This document shows, in pieces, positions 34,741 through 46,275 of a DNA stretch of 64,000 nucleotides. The notes under the pieces were generated by a model. That model was given only the letters and a program-made list of their open reading frames with translations. It was not told where the DNA came from and did not search any database. Made by a program: the position numbers and the translations under genes. Numbering within the stretch: the stretch's first letter is position 1; the number at the start of each line of letters is the position of its first letter. Source of the stretch: Trametopsis cervina (taxonomy: Eukaryota; Basidiomycota; Agaricomycetes; Polyporales; Irpicaceae); the NCBI GenBank assembly GCA_022385755.1, contig MU278351.1, positions 1,366,638 through 1,430,637 on the forward strand, given 5' to 3'.

Positions 34741-36944
34741 CTCGCACCGGGGAAATCGATATCAATGGCGGCGGCCGCTTAGAGCGCTTCTGTTGGCAGC
34801 CTTCCTGGAACTTGCTAGCCTCTCAGACGAGCATCGACAAGACGGGTGTTCTCGACGATGGTGGCGTCTCGCCATCCGATGGGTTTGTATGATGAAGGTC
34901 GCTCAATGCGTCGACGCGTGTTTGCCTGTGCTTGGATACGCATTGCATTGCTTGAAGATGCACACTCGACGGGCCGACATACAGAGTCTTCCTCCCCGAG
35001 GATCGCCGTCTTTCTGATGCTGAGCTGTCAACAGGGGGATACCGCACCGCCACCATACAACGCACTGCCTTTGCCCCCGACGGAGGTGTATCATTATGGC
35101 CAAGCCGCTGTGGCCGAATTTGCTGCGATTTTTGTGGCGTGGTGCGAAAGATACAAACGGGATGGGTTGTTGGCTTCGGCTGTTTCGAGCGCGGAATTCT
35201 CCGAAGTACGGTGGGGTGTCGACGTCCATGCTGGGACGTCTGCAAGAGTTGACCGTGTGAGCGAGTAGGGAGGCTGGAGGTAGGATAGAGGGTGAGACGA
35301 GGGTCAACCGAGTGCCGCAGATGGACTTGAAGACGCCTTGTGATCGTCAGAGATCAGGCCACGGGGACGAGGCACCCGTGTCGGATTGCGAAAACAGGAC
35401 AGTAGAGGCGAAAAGAGTACAGAGTGTTTATTTTCGTCCAGGAGGTCCAACCTGGCACGCTTTTCGACAGATCGACATCACCACGGGTCTGAATCGGCAA
35501 CGACCAGTGGAACTTCCATTTTCGGATGCCACCTTCGTGGCGCGAGCGTCTACAAAGTTCAAGGTGAGTTTTCAGTTGGAGTTCGATGCTATAGAGCGTC
35601 GTTCAACGCCCATTTCCCAGCTACAGTATTGTGGTATACCTGACCGTGTAGTACGCTTCAGATGGATGAAAATTGGAGAAGAACTTCTCGGGTGCGCATC
35701 GCGCGCGCGGTTCCAGTCGTGCTGTTCGTTCAAGGCCCAGCGGGATCGTCCTTGGTGCGTGTAAGACTATAAGCGAGCGTCACAATCAGGAACGGATGGT
35801 GATGGAGAATAATGAGGCAGACCTGAGATTGAGACTCCGCTGCTAACGTTCATCACGTTGGACTATTGTGCGGAGGAAATGCAACCGCAATCTTCAGCTC
35901 CTCGTTTCACTCCCCGGAACTTCTTCGATACAGATGCGTCCTTCTCGGAATATATGAGTTTTTGACCTTGACAAATAGCCATTCAGTTGCAGCCGCGATA
36001 CGACATGACGAACTACAGAGATGCATAAGTTGTGTACGAGCGCTTCAAGTGTCGTCGAAGCGGGAGAGATTGATTACCACGTGATTGCGGTGGTAACAGA
36101 CCGTCGCGTCGAAAGGTCTGGACACTGACGAATGAATTTGACGATATTCAGCAGCATAATGACTTCAAACCGACGCTACGGGGAACATGAGGTCGTGCCT
36201 GCTTAGAGATGAGCGGGTTGGGGGCGGCCCCTAACGGACCGTCACGTTGCGCGCCCAGGATATCCCGTCGGGCGCACCCCACATGACCCGTGCAGCTGAC
36301 TAGTGCGATGTCTCCATCGACGTCGTTCTCAATTCGTTGATCTTGCATGACGCGACAAATGAGTTGCTGATAGGCCAGTCCTTCACTTCAATTTTCGTTA
36401 TCTCCTTCGCTGAAGTCGCGGTCCGTGCAGAAATCAAACATACCGTTGTATGTATTCCATGGGGTAGCCCAGTGATAGCCTACGTGACACTGGCCATCCC
36501 CAGTCGACATAGCGTACAGCGCGGACCATCTCCTCGTGACGCAAGAGGTGGGCTCTGACAGTTTCTCCGAGGTATCTTCTCCACAAAGGCTATCGTCCCC
36601 GCACTGACCTGTCAATCGCCGTCCTAGTTTCGTGTTTCGCCTCAAGCTCGATCCCCACCAGCCAATGACTGAGCGACTCTGCTGTTCACCTCCGAAGAGC
36701 AGCAGACTCCCGCCTCCATGTTCTATCAGAAGACCAGCGACGCATCCTGATGTGTGGGGCACGCCCTATCCGCAAGCAGCGTTATTTCTCTCCCGTTCTC
36801 ACCACGTACCTGGATCATTTGACCCACCCACTGCGTTACGCGATCTTCGATGACCGTATAGCCGTCCAAAACAGCGGGAAGGGCTCTACTCGGGGGGCAG
36901 AAATGTTCACGCCCGACTCGTCCAGACGCGTTTGCACGACACAT
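34741..36944. other. Gene-poor region before the xylanase
   Basis: About 2.2 kb without a supported gene. A plus-strand frame at 35017-35268 (LPPTEVYHYGQAAVAEFAAIFVAWCERYKRDG is split here as LPPTEVYHYGQ and AAVAEFAAIFVAWCERYK) reads plausibly but matches no family I know and has no clear exon partners. Minus-strand frames at 36148-36762 are likewise unassigned. The last few hundred bases are the xylanase promoter. Confidence 0.45.
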
Positions 36945-36953
36945 TATAAAAGG
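36945..36953 (+). promoter_or_regulatory. TATA box of the GH10 xylanase
   Basis: TATAAAAGG, a near-perfect TATA box, 80 bp upstream of the xylanase ATG. Strong TATA boxes fit inducible secreted-enzyme genes. Confidence 0.65.
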
Positions 36954-37024
36954 CGGGCAGATTCGAAGACAGAAACCCAGCAGCCCAGGACCTTCACCCT
37001 TCCACCCGCTCGCTGTAGTCCAAG

Positions 37025-38371
37025 ATGTCTCCCAAGTCTTTGATGTTCGCCCTTGTCTCGCTGTTGGCGTGCGCCGACGTTCTCGCGACGCCGACCGCGT
37101 CCAGCAAGAAGCCGAAGCCCATCATCCTGCGTGACTTGGCCAAGCCGAGGTTCTTTGGTACTGCTGCCAACACGACCTTCCTGTACAACGACAAGAAGTA
37201 CACAAGCGTCATTGACACCCAGGTCCGTCTGTCATGGAATCAACATAATGACAGCCGATGCTCATATGACACTGATTCCTGTAGTTCTCCATCTTCACTC
37301 CCGAGAACGAGAGTAAGTCATGCTGTAATTTTACCGCAAGACGCGTTTAGCTCATCGCAGTGTTACAGTGAAATGGGAGAACATTGAGCCCAAGCCCAAC
37401 GTGTTCAACTTCACCGCGCCAGACGAGATTGTCCGTTTCGCGCAGAGCGTTGGTGGTAAAGTCCGTGGCCACAACTTCGAGTGGTACGTTCTCCCATCAG
37501 TCTTGTGTCCATTCGATATGCTGACGGTTTTGTCTTCTCAGGGGCAACCAGCTCCCTCCCTGGGTCAACACCAACTTGACCGCCACCGAGTTGGACAAGG
37601 CGCTCAAGAACCACATCACGAAGATTATGGACCACTACCGCGGCAAGCTGTACGCGTGGGACGTCATCGTAAGTTAAACACGCAACCCAGTCCATAGTGT
37701 ATGCTAACAGTTCGACGTTGCGCAGAACGAGATGATCTCAGACAACACCCCCAACGAGACGTTCAAGCAGAACATCTGGACACAGAAGTTCGGTGAACAG
37801 GCGATGGCCAAAGCCCTCACCTACGCCCGCGCCGTCGACAAGCAGCCCAAGCTGTACATCAACGACTACGGTGCCGAGGGCATCAACACCAAGTCTGACA
37901 CGCTCTACCGCGTCGTCAAGGGCTTCCTGAAGGACGGCGTCCCCGTCGACGCCATCGGCTTCCAGGGTCACTTCGGACTTGGCCAGGTCCCGCCCACCCT
38001 CCAGCAGAACCTGCAGCGGTTCGCGGACCTCGGGCTCGATGTTGCTATCACCGAGCTCGACATCAACATTGGACCTGGTCCGAAGAACGCAACTGCGTTC
38101 GCGATGCAGGCGCAGGACTACTGGACTGTTGTCAAGGCGTGCATGGCCGTGAAGCGTTGTGTCAGCGTCGTACGTGTTTTGCTGTCGTTCTCTCACTTGC
38201 GATCTTTATGGACTCATTGGACTGTTATAGAGCGTCTGGGGTGTATCTGACCAGCACTCGTGGTTGCCGTACGGCGACGTGCTCCCCTGGGACGGAAACC
38301 TCGACCCCAAGCCCGCTTTCTACGCCATCGCCGACGCCTTCGAGGGCAAGCCCAAGCCCCCTCTCCCATAA
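37025..38371 (+). CDS. Secreted GH10 endo-beta-1,4-xylanase
   Basis: Endoxylanase cutting xylan backbones outside the cell. Signal peptide MSPKSLMFALVSLLACADVLA, then a GH10 TIM barrel: FFGTAANTTFLYND, FSIFTPENEMKWENIEP (rebuilt across an intron whose split codon restores the conserved M), GGKVRGHNFEW, GNQLPPWVN, acid/base Glu in YAWDVI-NEMISDN, YINDYGAEG, DAIGFQGHFGLG and nucleophile Glu in VAITELDINI, SVWGVSDQHSWLP, ending GKPKPPLP. Both catalytic glutamates are present. About 350 residues, single domain: no CBM1 is attached, unlike many white-rot xylanases. Stop TAA at 38369-38371. Convergent with the prenyltransferase, 554 bp away. Confidence 0.95.
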
Positions 38372-38925
38372 ATGTGCAGTTGATGCACTTTGACGGCCGC
38401 TAGCACGATGTATACTACCTAATGCTCCCTGCTCTGGCAAAATAATGAATCTGATGAATGGATGTTGTTTTTGCATGTATTGGGGTCTATTGTTAGACTG
38501 TGTGCGTGCGTGTGATGTCATAAGAGTTCTGGAAGGCAAGAAGGTAAGCAGGCGAGAAGATAAGAAGTGCAGGTTTTGAATGTGGGAAACTTTGTGTTCG
38601 TACGCCGTCGGCATGAGCAAACGGCCATAAGTTGTGGCGACGGCATATCACACTCAGCTGACGATGGTCGCTCTCGTTCTAGCCTTGCATAAAGACGATA
38701 ACGCGGACCGTCGTTGATCGCCATTGACTGACGGAAGTGTACGGCAGTTGGGAAATCAGAGGTCTGAACGTTCAGCAACATCGAAGGCCTCGGCGATACG
38801 CGGCCCTCACATGGAAGGCTAAGTGCGTAAGGCTAACCACATACTTCATCGCTCATCTCAAGGCCATATGATCATAATACAACTCCATTGATACAAGTGA
38901 AGGAAGGAAACAATGACGTCCCAAT
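38372..38925. other. Convergent intergenic region, xylanase / prenyltransferase
   Basis: 554 bp of 3' flanks; a short GT-rich run (GTGTGCGTGCGTGTG) near 38500. No gene supported. Confidence 0.5.
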
Positions 38926-40247
38926 TCAATAATACACTTTCCTCAGATAGTCACCCGCCATACCCAGCAGTACGAGATAGCCCAGCTGGCCGTTCGCCTG
39001 GCACAACCCGCGATTCAGCATTACGAACACCCCCTTGACGCAAACAAGGGTTACGTACCAGGAACTTCTTCGAGCAATCCGCACCATCTTCAAGGTCGAC
39101 AGTAGCCAGTTGCCACACAAGGTGGCCCGCTGCACCTGCAACCGTCACAGCGAAGTAGACTGCACCCTGCCCGTTCGATATGCCCGCTATAGCTAGACAC
39201 AGTACGAACGCGGTTGCGAAGACACTGAGTATCACGCGGGTGTGGCGGCCGAAGAGCACGGCGGTCGACTTGACGCCCGCGGCGACGTCGTCGCGGACGT
39301 CCTGGCAGGCGTAGATGGTGTCGTAGACGATCGTCCAGCTTCGTGGGGTAAGGCACAGATAAGAATACTGTCTTGAGTGTGGAAAAGTAAGGGTAAGCTC
39401 ACCATATGTTCCCGACGACCAACGCGCCAAGCGTCACGGTGTCGATTCTATCTCCTGTAACGGAGATCCATGCGGTCGGAGCACCCCACGCTAAAGCAGC
39501 ACCTAAGTAAAACAATACATATTGAGCGATGATACTTGGGTTTATAGACCTATTAGCGTACCAAGCCACGCTTGTGGCCAATACGTCCAGCGTTTCGTTA
39601 GTGGATAGGGCATGTCAAGTAACGCAATCCCGGCGCAGCCATACAAGAATCTGTCGACACATGTATTCAGTTAGCCCCATCATTCTGGTGGTGACAATCG
39701 AGAGCATTACACGCACGTATGAAATCCAGCTAGCGAAAGCATGAACAATGTTAGTACCATCATTCCTGCCAAAAGCATGTATGCTCCAGTGAGAGACACC
39801 GTGCCAGCGGCTAATGGGCGGTTCTTAGATCGTTCTAAACATAACGCTCAGTATGGGATTCTGGCGGGATGTGGCTGACGTCTTACCTACGAGCCGATCG
39901 ACGTCGCGGTCGCAGATGTCGTTCCAGACACATGCGGCGCTGCGACGGAGGATGTTTCCTAGGACCCACAACAAAATAAGGGATGCTAGGTTTGAAGGGG
40001 AGATGTTGTCCACGCTGTAGGCTGCCATCGTTAGGCCCCATACTGCGCAGAATGAGAATGATTCTTCGCATATTAGCTAGAAGGACGTACGGCACGGAGA
40101 CATCACCACTACGGATGCGCCTGCTAGCCTGTGCAGTCGTGCTAACACGATGTATGACCACCAGAGGGACGGCTGAGCGGGCTGGGAGGGTGAGACAAAC
40201 GTCTCTGACTTGAGGAGATGCTTCGTTTCGTCGGTGATTTGTGCCAT
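38926..40247 (-). CDS. UbiA-family aromatic prenyltransferase
   Basis: About 320 residues; starts MAQITDETKHLLKSETF at 40247, stop at 38926. Exon 1 ends at 40091 inside a Leu codon and rejoins as LHRLAGASVVVMSPC-L-WGLTMAAYSV. First prenyl-diphosphate/Mg motif WNDICDRDVDRLV and second YACQDVRDDVAAGVKST are intact, with hydrophobic helices between (LASLILLWVLGNILRR, VILSVFATAFVLCLAI, YLVLLGMAGDYL). Enzymes of this fold move a prenyl chain onto an aromatic ring. COQ2 (ubiquinone synthesis) is the close housekeeping relative, but no mitochondrial targeting leader is visible here and an O-methyltransferase gene stands next to it, which favours a specialised-metabolism enzyme. The exact acceptor and donor are unknown. 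Confidence 0.88.
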
Positions 40248-40369
40248 GGAAAGTCAGTCTGAAGGCGTGACAAGGAAAGCTCTCAGCGGGAAGGTGTCTC
40301 AGGATATGTTGTAGCAGAGTATTCCATCGCCACTTCCTTTATACCGAGTTCATAGCACTGCTCATGCTC

Positions 40370-40700
40370 ATTCCGTACTACTTGTCAGAAACCAACTCAC
40401 GTAAGCATGCTGCATGTCCTCTCCACGCGTCAGCATAACGGCACGTCTAGCCACGCCACTAGCAGAGCCAGCTGCAAGACATTCACAGCAGGGTGGACTA
40501 GACCACAAGCGGTGAGCATCGTGTAGCCTCCAGTGGGTGCACGACTGAGGACATACCGGGCTGCCGGCCCTTGACACTTGGTACGGCATCATACTCGTGG
40601 TCGATGCCTTGTGCGATGATGATGCCAGATAATCCACTATCGGAGCACGATGAATGTCCATAGGCAGTGTCGCGGGAAGCCCTAGTCTGTAGTATAATGA
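40370..40700 (-). pseudogene. Possible relic of a FAD-dependent monooxygenase
   Basis: On the minus strand, around 40640-40560, one frame reads SGLSGIIIAQGIDHEYDAVP, like the FAD-binding GxGxxGxxxAxGL start of aromatic monooxygenases, while the hydrophobic strand expected just before it (TFIVL) lies in another frame followed by a stop. A good intron (donor GTATGT, acceptor TTGCAG) follows, and the next segment carries GEDMQHAY, slightly like the GGEGMNHA motif near the end of that family. The pieces are too short and too close together for a working gene. Weak evidence: short motifs in AT/GC-neutral DNA can arise by chance. Confidence 0.22.
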
Positions 40701-41274
40701 TGATGGCACAGCCTGCTATGACTTCATGTCTGCCTTCATATCGATACGGACGACTGTTTGTTTAGGTGCCTGATTGAGAAATTGAACTAGTTAGTAGCCC
40801 ATCTGCACGGACCTCAACATCTTCATTCGTCATTAGGACGATCCGGCATGTCCGTACAGCTAGGCAAAAAGCTGTGCAGAATGTCCTCTAGAGAACAAGG
40901 ATGCCTTCGTCTGCCAGCACGCAGCTCAAGAGATTGGAGGCTATTCATATTCACTATCGTCGTATAATCAGCTGCTAGTCCCTCTGAATGAAAATGAACG
41001 TACCTCAGTGTATTCGCCACATCGCGATACGCTCAGGTGATGAACGGAGATGATAAGCACGGCCAGACACCCGGTACCTTAGGTGAGGCGGCCGGCTTGG
41101 CGCGGATGCTCGCCTTGTGAGCCTACTTGAAGCCGAGATATCCGGGATCCGCACTGCAAACGTGTCGCAAAAGAAGCTATAACTCGACGCTCTTCTATGA
41201 AATCAGTACAAATGATACCTGGAACACGGCGTATAGATGGACTCTATATCTCTTCAAGACTTCGTCTCGGACGC
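40701..41274. other. Intergenic between prenyltransferase and methyltransferase
   Basis: About 570 bp without a gene. A minus-strand stretch at 40823-41020 (MNSLQSLELRAGRRR, LEDILHSFLPSC) resembles a fragment of an LRR/F-box protein but has no partner exons; not called. Confidence 0.4.
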
Positions 41275-43247
41275 TCAGGTAGACGGCGCGCCCACAATCT
41301 GAGATGCCTGGCCTTCGAACCCGCTACCTAGAACAACCTGCTGCACAGTCCATCCGCTGGCCTCGAACAGCGCGTGCATCTGCTTCAGAGTGCGCTCGCA
41401 TCCGTTGAGGAAGGTGAGCATCTGTGGTGCTGTGAATACGACGATTATGCTTTTACCAAAGGTCAAGACATACAGTCAAGTCTGCAAGATACGAGACTAC
41501 ACCAGCTTCACCCTTGTTCGCCAACAGAGGCGCGGGCATATCCGCCTTGGAATCGCGGATAACAGCCCCGTTGATACGATCTTCGGACTGGCTTCCTTTG
41601 CCTGCGTCGCACGCGTACGAGACGATGTTGTCTATAACGACGAGGCGTGTGTGGGGCTGGGCTGTAGCGCGTAGTTGCGAGAGGATCTTGTGGCAGTACG
41701 CATCGGACCAGTCGTGCAGGATCATCCGCATAAAGAAGACATCGGCATTCTGAACAGGCTGGGAGTCGAAGAAGCTATGCCCTGTACGACGAGATGTAAG
41801 CACAGGGCGCAATAGTAATACCATACGAGCTTTGAGTACCTATAAGCTTGACTTTGCCGGATGGGATGGCATCTGGCATTTGCGCCGCCCAGAACTACAA
41901 TTGTGAGGTTACAGAGAACTGTCAATGAGATATCAATGTCGGGATGGAGTAGCGTTCCCACCTTCTGTGCACTGTCCAAGACGGGCTGCCTGTCTTGCAG
42001 AACAAAGTTGAGATGCTTGAAAGTCTTAGCGAGCGCTAGCGACTGAGAGCCAATTCCTCCGCCAACATCGACAACCACGGCGCCTTGCCCAAGCTTTTGC
42101 CATTCAAAGCCTATTCACTGGATTATGAATTGGCAACCCTGGTACAAACAAGACAACTTTACCATTGAAAAGCACGTCAGGTGGGAGCATCTTGTGTATT
42201 CCGTCCATGCCAACAGCGAAACGATTGAGTCGATAGTCGTTCTCTGGACTTTCGAACCACACGAAACCTGGTAGGTTCGTCTTAAACGCTAGATTGAACG
42301 CAGTTTGGTTAGGCTCGCCAGAGTGCGACAAGTTCGCGTCGGTGAGGACTTCGGTGAGGAACGGAGACGCTTTGAACACTTCGTCTGTGCTAATACGAGG
42401 ACACTGTGTTAGTTCAGAATGACACAGAGTGAGGATGATGAGAGCCGTACAGGTGCCCCATCAATGCACCGACTCCAAGGGTGTTGTCATACTTCGACTT
42501 CGGACTATGCAATGGTAACGAATGCGTCAGAGGCGAGATTGAAGTCTGAAGTTAGAAACGCATTTACTTCGCTAGAATCGCCGCGACGGGCTTGCCAGTA
42601 TCGAGCATTGAAGAAATGCGGTTATGAGCAAAAGTGTCCGGAGAGACTTCTCTGAATATATGTTTCGTGGCCAGGAGACGAAGGACACGAGCTAGAATCG
42701 CTCGGTGGGCGAATATAAGCATGCAGGTTTCGCAACACACCTAACTTCGACGGGTCTGTTTTCGTGACAGCCGCTATCTCATTGACATGCAAGCCCTGTG
42801 ATTATGTTCGACACGCAGCCTATCCTTCGATGCAGTTCGACTCACCTTTGGCCCTGCACCATTCTCCCGGATGATTTCAGAAACATGAAGCTCGGAAACT
42901 GCACGCAGGCAAGAGGAGACATGATGCTATTATGGATAGAGATGTCAGACTTGACACATATACGGAGATTTTCAACGCAAACATACCTGCACTGCATGCG
43001 CGCCCAAGCTGTACTGGGGCGGTCGAACAGCAGCAATTAATTGAGCAGCGGCAGCAACGATAACGATCCCGTCCTGCACAACGTCAGGAGAAGCACGGGG
43101 TATCTCGCTGTCGAACGTAAAAGGGTCATTCGCCGATGGGTAAATCTGGCCACGGGAAGTGCACGCGGCTTCAATTTTGTCAACAGCGGCTTTGATGAGG
43201 TCTGAGAGTGCACGGAGCTCGCTGACAGGACTGGTTGAGGAAGGCAT
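41275..43247 (-). CDS. SAM-dependent O-methyltransferase (COMT-like, class I plant/fungal small-molecule type)
   Basis: Starts MPSSTSPVSELRALSDLI at 43247, stop at 41275; about 10 exons, about 460 residues. N-terminal dimerisation/winged-helix part with LHVNEIAAVTKTDPSKL, then LTDEVFKASPFLTEVL. SAM-binding motif VVVDVGGGIGSQSLALAKTF, FVLQDRQPVLDSAQK, and the catalytic-His region FFMRMILHDWSDAYCHKIL (His of HDW), then TRLVVIDNIVSYAC and TFLNGCERTLKQMHALFEASGW. All are hallmarks of caffeate/hydroxy-aromatic O-methyltransferases; fungal members modify phenolics and polyketides. SAM and catalytic residues are intact. Same strand as the UbiA gene, 1.03 kb upstream of it. Substrate not predictable. 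Confidence 0.9.
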
Positions 43248-44594
43248 GAGGGCAGTCGCGTTTTTAAGATACTGGGTATGCGTACATAAAGAGCCCCCAT
43301 CTTATATAGCACACACCTGCACGTAGGCAAATACCGGGATCCCCTTCGCCGTGTCTTGACACTGGATGGGAGACTGTCGGGATACGCGGCGACGCTCTGT
43401 ATAGCGATTGAAATACGTCAGGCAAGCACCAGACCAGAGTCTCAAGAGACTAGATTGCTATTACCAGTTGAGTAAATTGCCTTGTATGCACGGATGAGAA
43501 AGAATCGACTCAACTTGGAGTTAAGCATACTATTCGGAACGGCGAATGCAAGAGCGAAGAGCGAAGCTTTTGTGATGCCGCATGGCTACGAACGATTGGG
43601 GCAGTCAGTAAGGCTAGTCAGGGTCAGATGATAGATGGTGCGGGTCGTTATCAAGGTGACGTCCATTTGGCACCTGCTTACCGACGTAAATATGAGCTTA
43701 CGTCTGCGAATCGTCCTGAGGCATGCGCAGGTGGCGGTTGAAGTTGGATAACGCGCGTACGACTAGCAATGAGCATTTCAGCACAATAATCAAACAGCTC
43801 AATGCAACGACATTATAGCAAAGTGCAGAGACGTCAGGGCGTAGCATATATAAGAGACTCAACAAGGAGTAATGAGCGTTTGGACGAAGGATGATTTGAG
43901 GCAATTCTCACGCCACCAAGCTGTTTGCCGCCTGCAGCTCTCTGCAGTCGACCTGGTCAAGCTCGCGACATCACCTCTCGCTATGTCATTGGCTTTCTAT
44001 TCATAACTGACACCTACTGGCACGTATTGGACTACCTTTCAACAGATCATCAACAATTGCTATGTTCTTGTCTTCTGGTGTATCGCACGGCTGTCAAATG
44101 TTCAAATTCTGGTTCACGAATGGCTGCTGGCAATCTCACTATCCTGATACCAATTAACAATGAAAGGATCCTCTTACGCACGTCCAGCGCCGCTAGAAAT
44201 CCGGCGATACTTCTTGCATAGCCTCACAAACTGGTGACTTGGTTCTGAACCCCGGCCTTTATCTGGCGGTGGACATGGCCCAGGAGTGGCACTGAATAAC
44301 ACAACCGAGGCAATACCTCGCAAAGGTGTCTGTGACACTGCACTGAAACGGGGCCTTGTAATATGAGCGAGTGTTTTCGTGGCCTATAGCACAAAGAGTC
44401 TAAGGGTCCCCTCTTCCTTTGTTCTCTGGCGACAACCTTATGCACACAGACACACTCTATGGCACTGTGATTTGCGATCTACACTGGCCAATCTGCCTCA
44501 TACGGCCAATTTCACGATCCGGCCATCAAATCAGGGGACAACGAGTTCATTAAGGCCAAAGCTTCAAGGAGGTCATGACCCGCACTGGATTCTC
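43248..44594. other. Intergenic between methyltransferase and zinc-finger gene
   Basis: About 1.35 kb of promoter DNA for two divergent genes. Frames present (43698-43904 -, 43925-44221 +) have no domain; not called. Confidence 0.5.
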
Positions 44595-44601
44595 TATAAA
44601 A
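44595..44601 (+). promoter_or_regulatory. TATA box before the zinc-finger gene
   Basis: TATAAAA, 112 bp upstream of the first ATG of the zinc-finger gene. Confidence 0.4.
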
Positions 44602-44706
44602 TGCGCTGAGCTCTTCGTTTATGCTTGACCACGCTCCCCATCGACGCTGTTGATCAGCTCGACTACGTTCCTCTCGTTAAAGGTCTCGAACTAGCATCGT
44701 TGCACG

Positions 44707-46275
44707 ATGCATGCATCTCAGGAAGAGGATGGCCAGGCGCCACCCATGCTCAACATGACCGAGGACGAGGATGTAGTCACGGTACGTTTGTTGTTTCACT
44801 ACCTGTGGCACCTAGCTCAACCATCTCCTCCCAAGGGTTTCCCTTCCTTCTCCGAAGCCGAAGATCTCTTGTCGCAAATTGAGCAAAATACTCGTGACCG
44901 GAAGCTCAAGAAGGAATTCACCCTGTCGGAGTTCATGAGACATGTGCGGCCAGCTACTTTGTTCAACAAATTGGCTTCCTGACATTTCTTGCATAGCTCA
45001 CGTCCCTTCCGAATGCTTCTGATATAACTGGTCCCTCTTTGCCCGGAGCTCCACGTGACCCGCCACTGGTTTTATACGACCAACATGGGATCACTCGGAG
45101 AATGCGCCTCAATGGCGTAGAGGTTTTGAGGACTATCCCCCCGTTTGGCATTCTCACCGAGGGGTATGAGCCTGTTGAGTGCCCAATCCCGGGATCTGGA
45201 GCTGAAGCGTCGGCATCAAATGAGTCTGCGATGGAATGTCTGGAAGCCGGGAGCACAGACGAGAATTCTCAGAACACAGACGACGAATCCGACGACGAGC
45301 AAGATTCCTGGAGGTCCACTACGCCAACTGCACCTGCAAGGCACAACACACCGATCGAAATTGACGACGACTCAACCGACGATAGCTCAGATGCGGACAC
45401 GGTACGTCTTGAGACACCTCCTCGGGAAGTCTCCATGGACACGGAGGAAGTCCATTCCGTCATTAGCTCGGAGAAGTCGGCTCACGACAATCAGCCATCT
45501 CCTCTCCGCGCCACTCTTTCCATTGAATGGCCTGCTAATGAAAGCTCTATGAGCGATGTGATCTATGCTGTGTCGTCATCGTGGCCTCTTGATGTGGTTC
45601 CTGTCCCGCCGCCAATGGAGAAGCAGAGAACCCCGTCGCCTTTGCCTTCTCTCACGCCCTCGCCGCCACCTGTGGTAACGATCGAAACTCCAGGAAAGCG
45701 GGAGGCCACAGAAGGCTTGCAGGTATGCCGTGCACAATCTCTTGGCCAAACGGTCTACTAATATCTATCGTCAGGGACAGAGCAAGCGTGTCAGGCGCAG
45801 CTGTGCTGTTGCCGCTGAGGGCGTTGCAGGACCTTCCAGGATTGTCCTCAGCCCAGTAAGTCCAGAGAACTCAGACGCTGAGTCCGAGTACGAGTCTCCG
45901 TCGCCGCGCCGTGCCCCTCGTTCTCGCGCCCCTCGCTCTCCCAGCAAACCTAGCAATGCCCGGCAATTCTGGTGCCTCGTCAAAGGCTGCGAGAGATCGC
46001 AATCGTTCTCCGCCCCCAAGGACCGTAACAGGCACATGGACACGCACTTCCAGCCGCGCTTCGAGTGCCCGACTTGTAATCACATATTTCCTCGTGACGA
46101 CGCGTTGAAGCGGCATTGCAAGAATGCGTCCTCGGGCAACCCGTGCAGTGGGGCGTATGTCAACGGAGCCGACTACTCGACTCACGCACCGTACTGGAAG
46201 ACCTGCAGCCTCGACCTCCTTGAGCGTCCCCCTGATTCTGATCCCCTCATTTTGTTATGGAATCGCAAGGACTGA
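44707..46275 (+). CDS. C2H2-type zinc-finger protein (probable transcription factor)
   Basis: Start at 44707 (MHASQEEDGQAPPMLNM). An intron of 54 bp (about 44943-44996; donor GTGCGG, branch CTGACAT, acceptor GCATAG) links FMRH to LTSLPNASDITG in frame, and a second (about 45724-45774) links EGLQ to GQSKRVRRSC. The product, about 480 residues, is mostly disordered and acidic (DDESDDEQDS, IEIDDDSTDDSSDAD), Pro/Ser-rich, with a basic patch (QSKRVRRSC). Two C-terminal fingers: finger 1 C-x4-C-x12-H-x3-H (CLVKGCERS ... RHMDTH) and finger 2 with C-x2-C (CPTCNHIFPRDDALKRHC) where the last ligand may be a distant Cys, so it is irregular. Similar fingers occur in many uncharacterised basidiomycete proteins. 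Target genes unknown. Confidence 0.8.

Noticed and set aside
34903..35307. Overlapping frames on both strands at 34.8-35.3 kb
   Set aside because: No recognised family, no splice partners, and both strands equally open; left as unassigned.
40823..41020. Minus-strand LRR-like fragment (MNSLQSLELRAG)
   Set aside because: Only about 40 LRR-like residues, no F-box, no partner exon; could be chance. Noted in the intergenic entry only.
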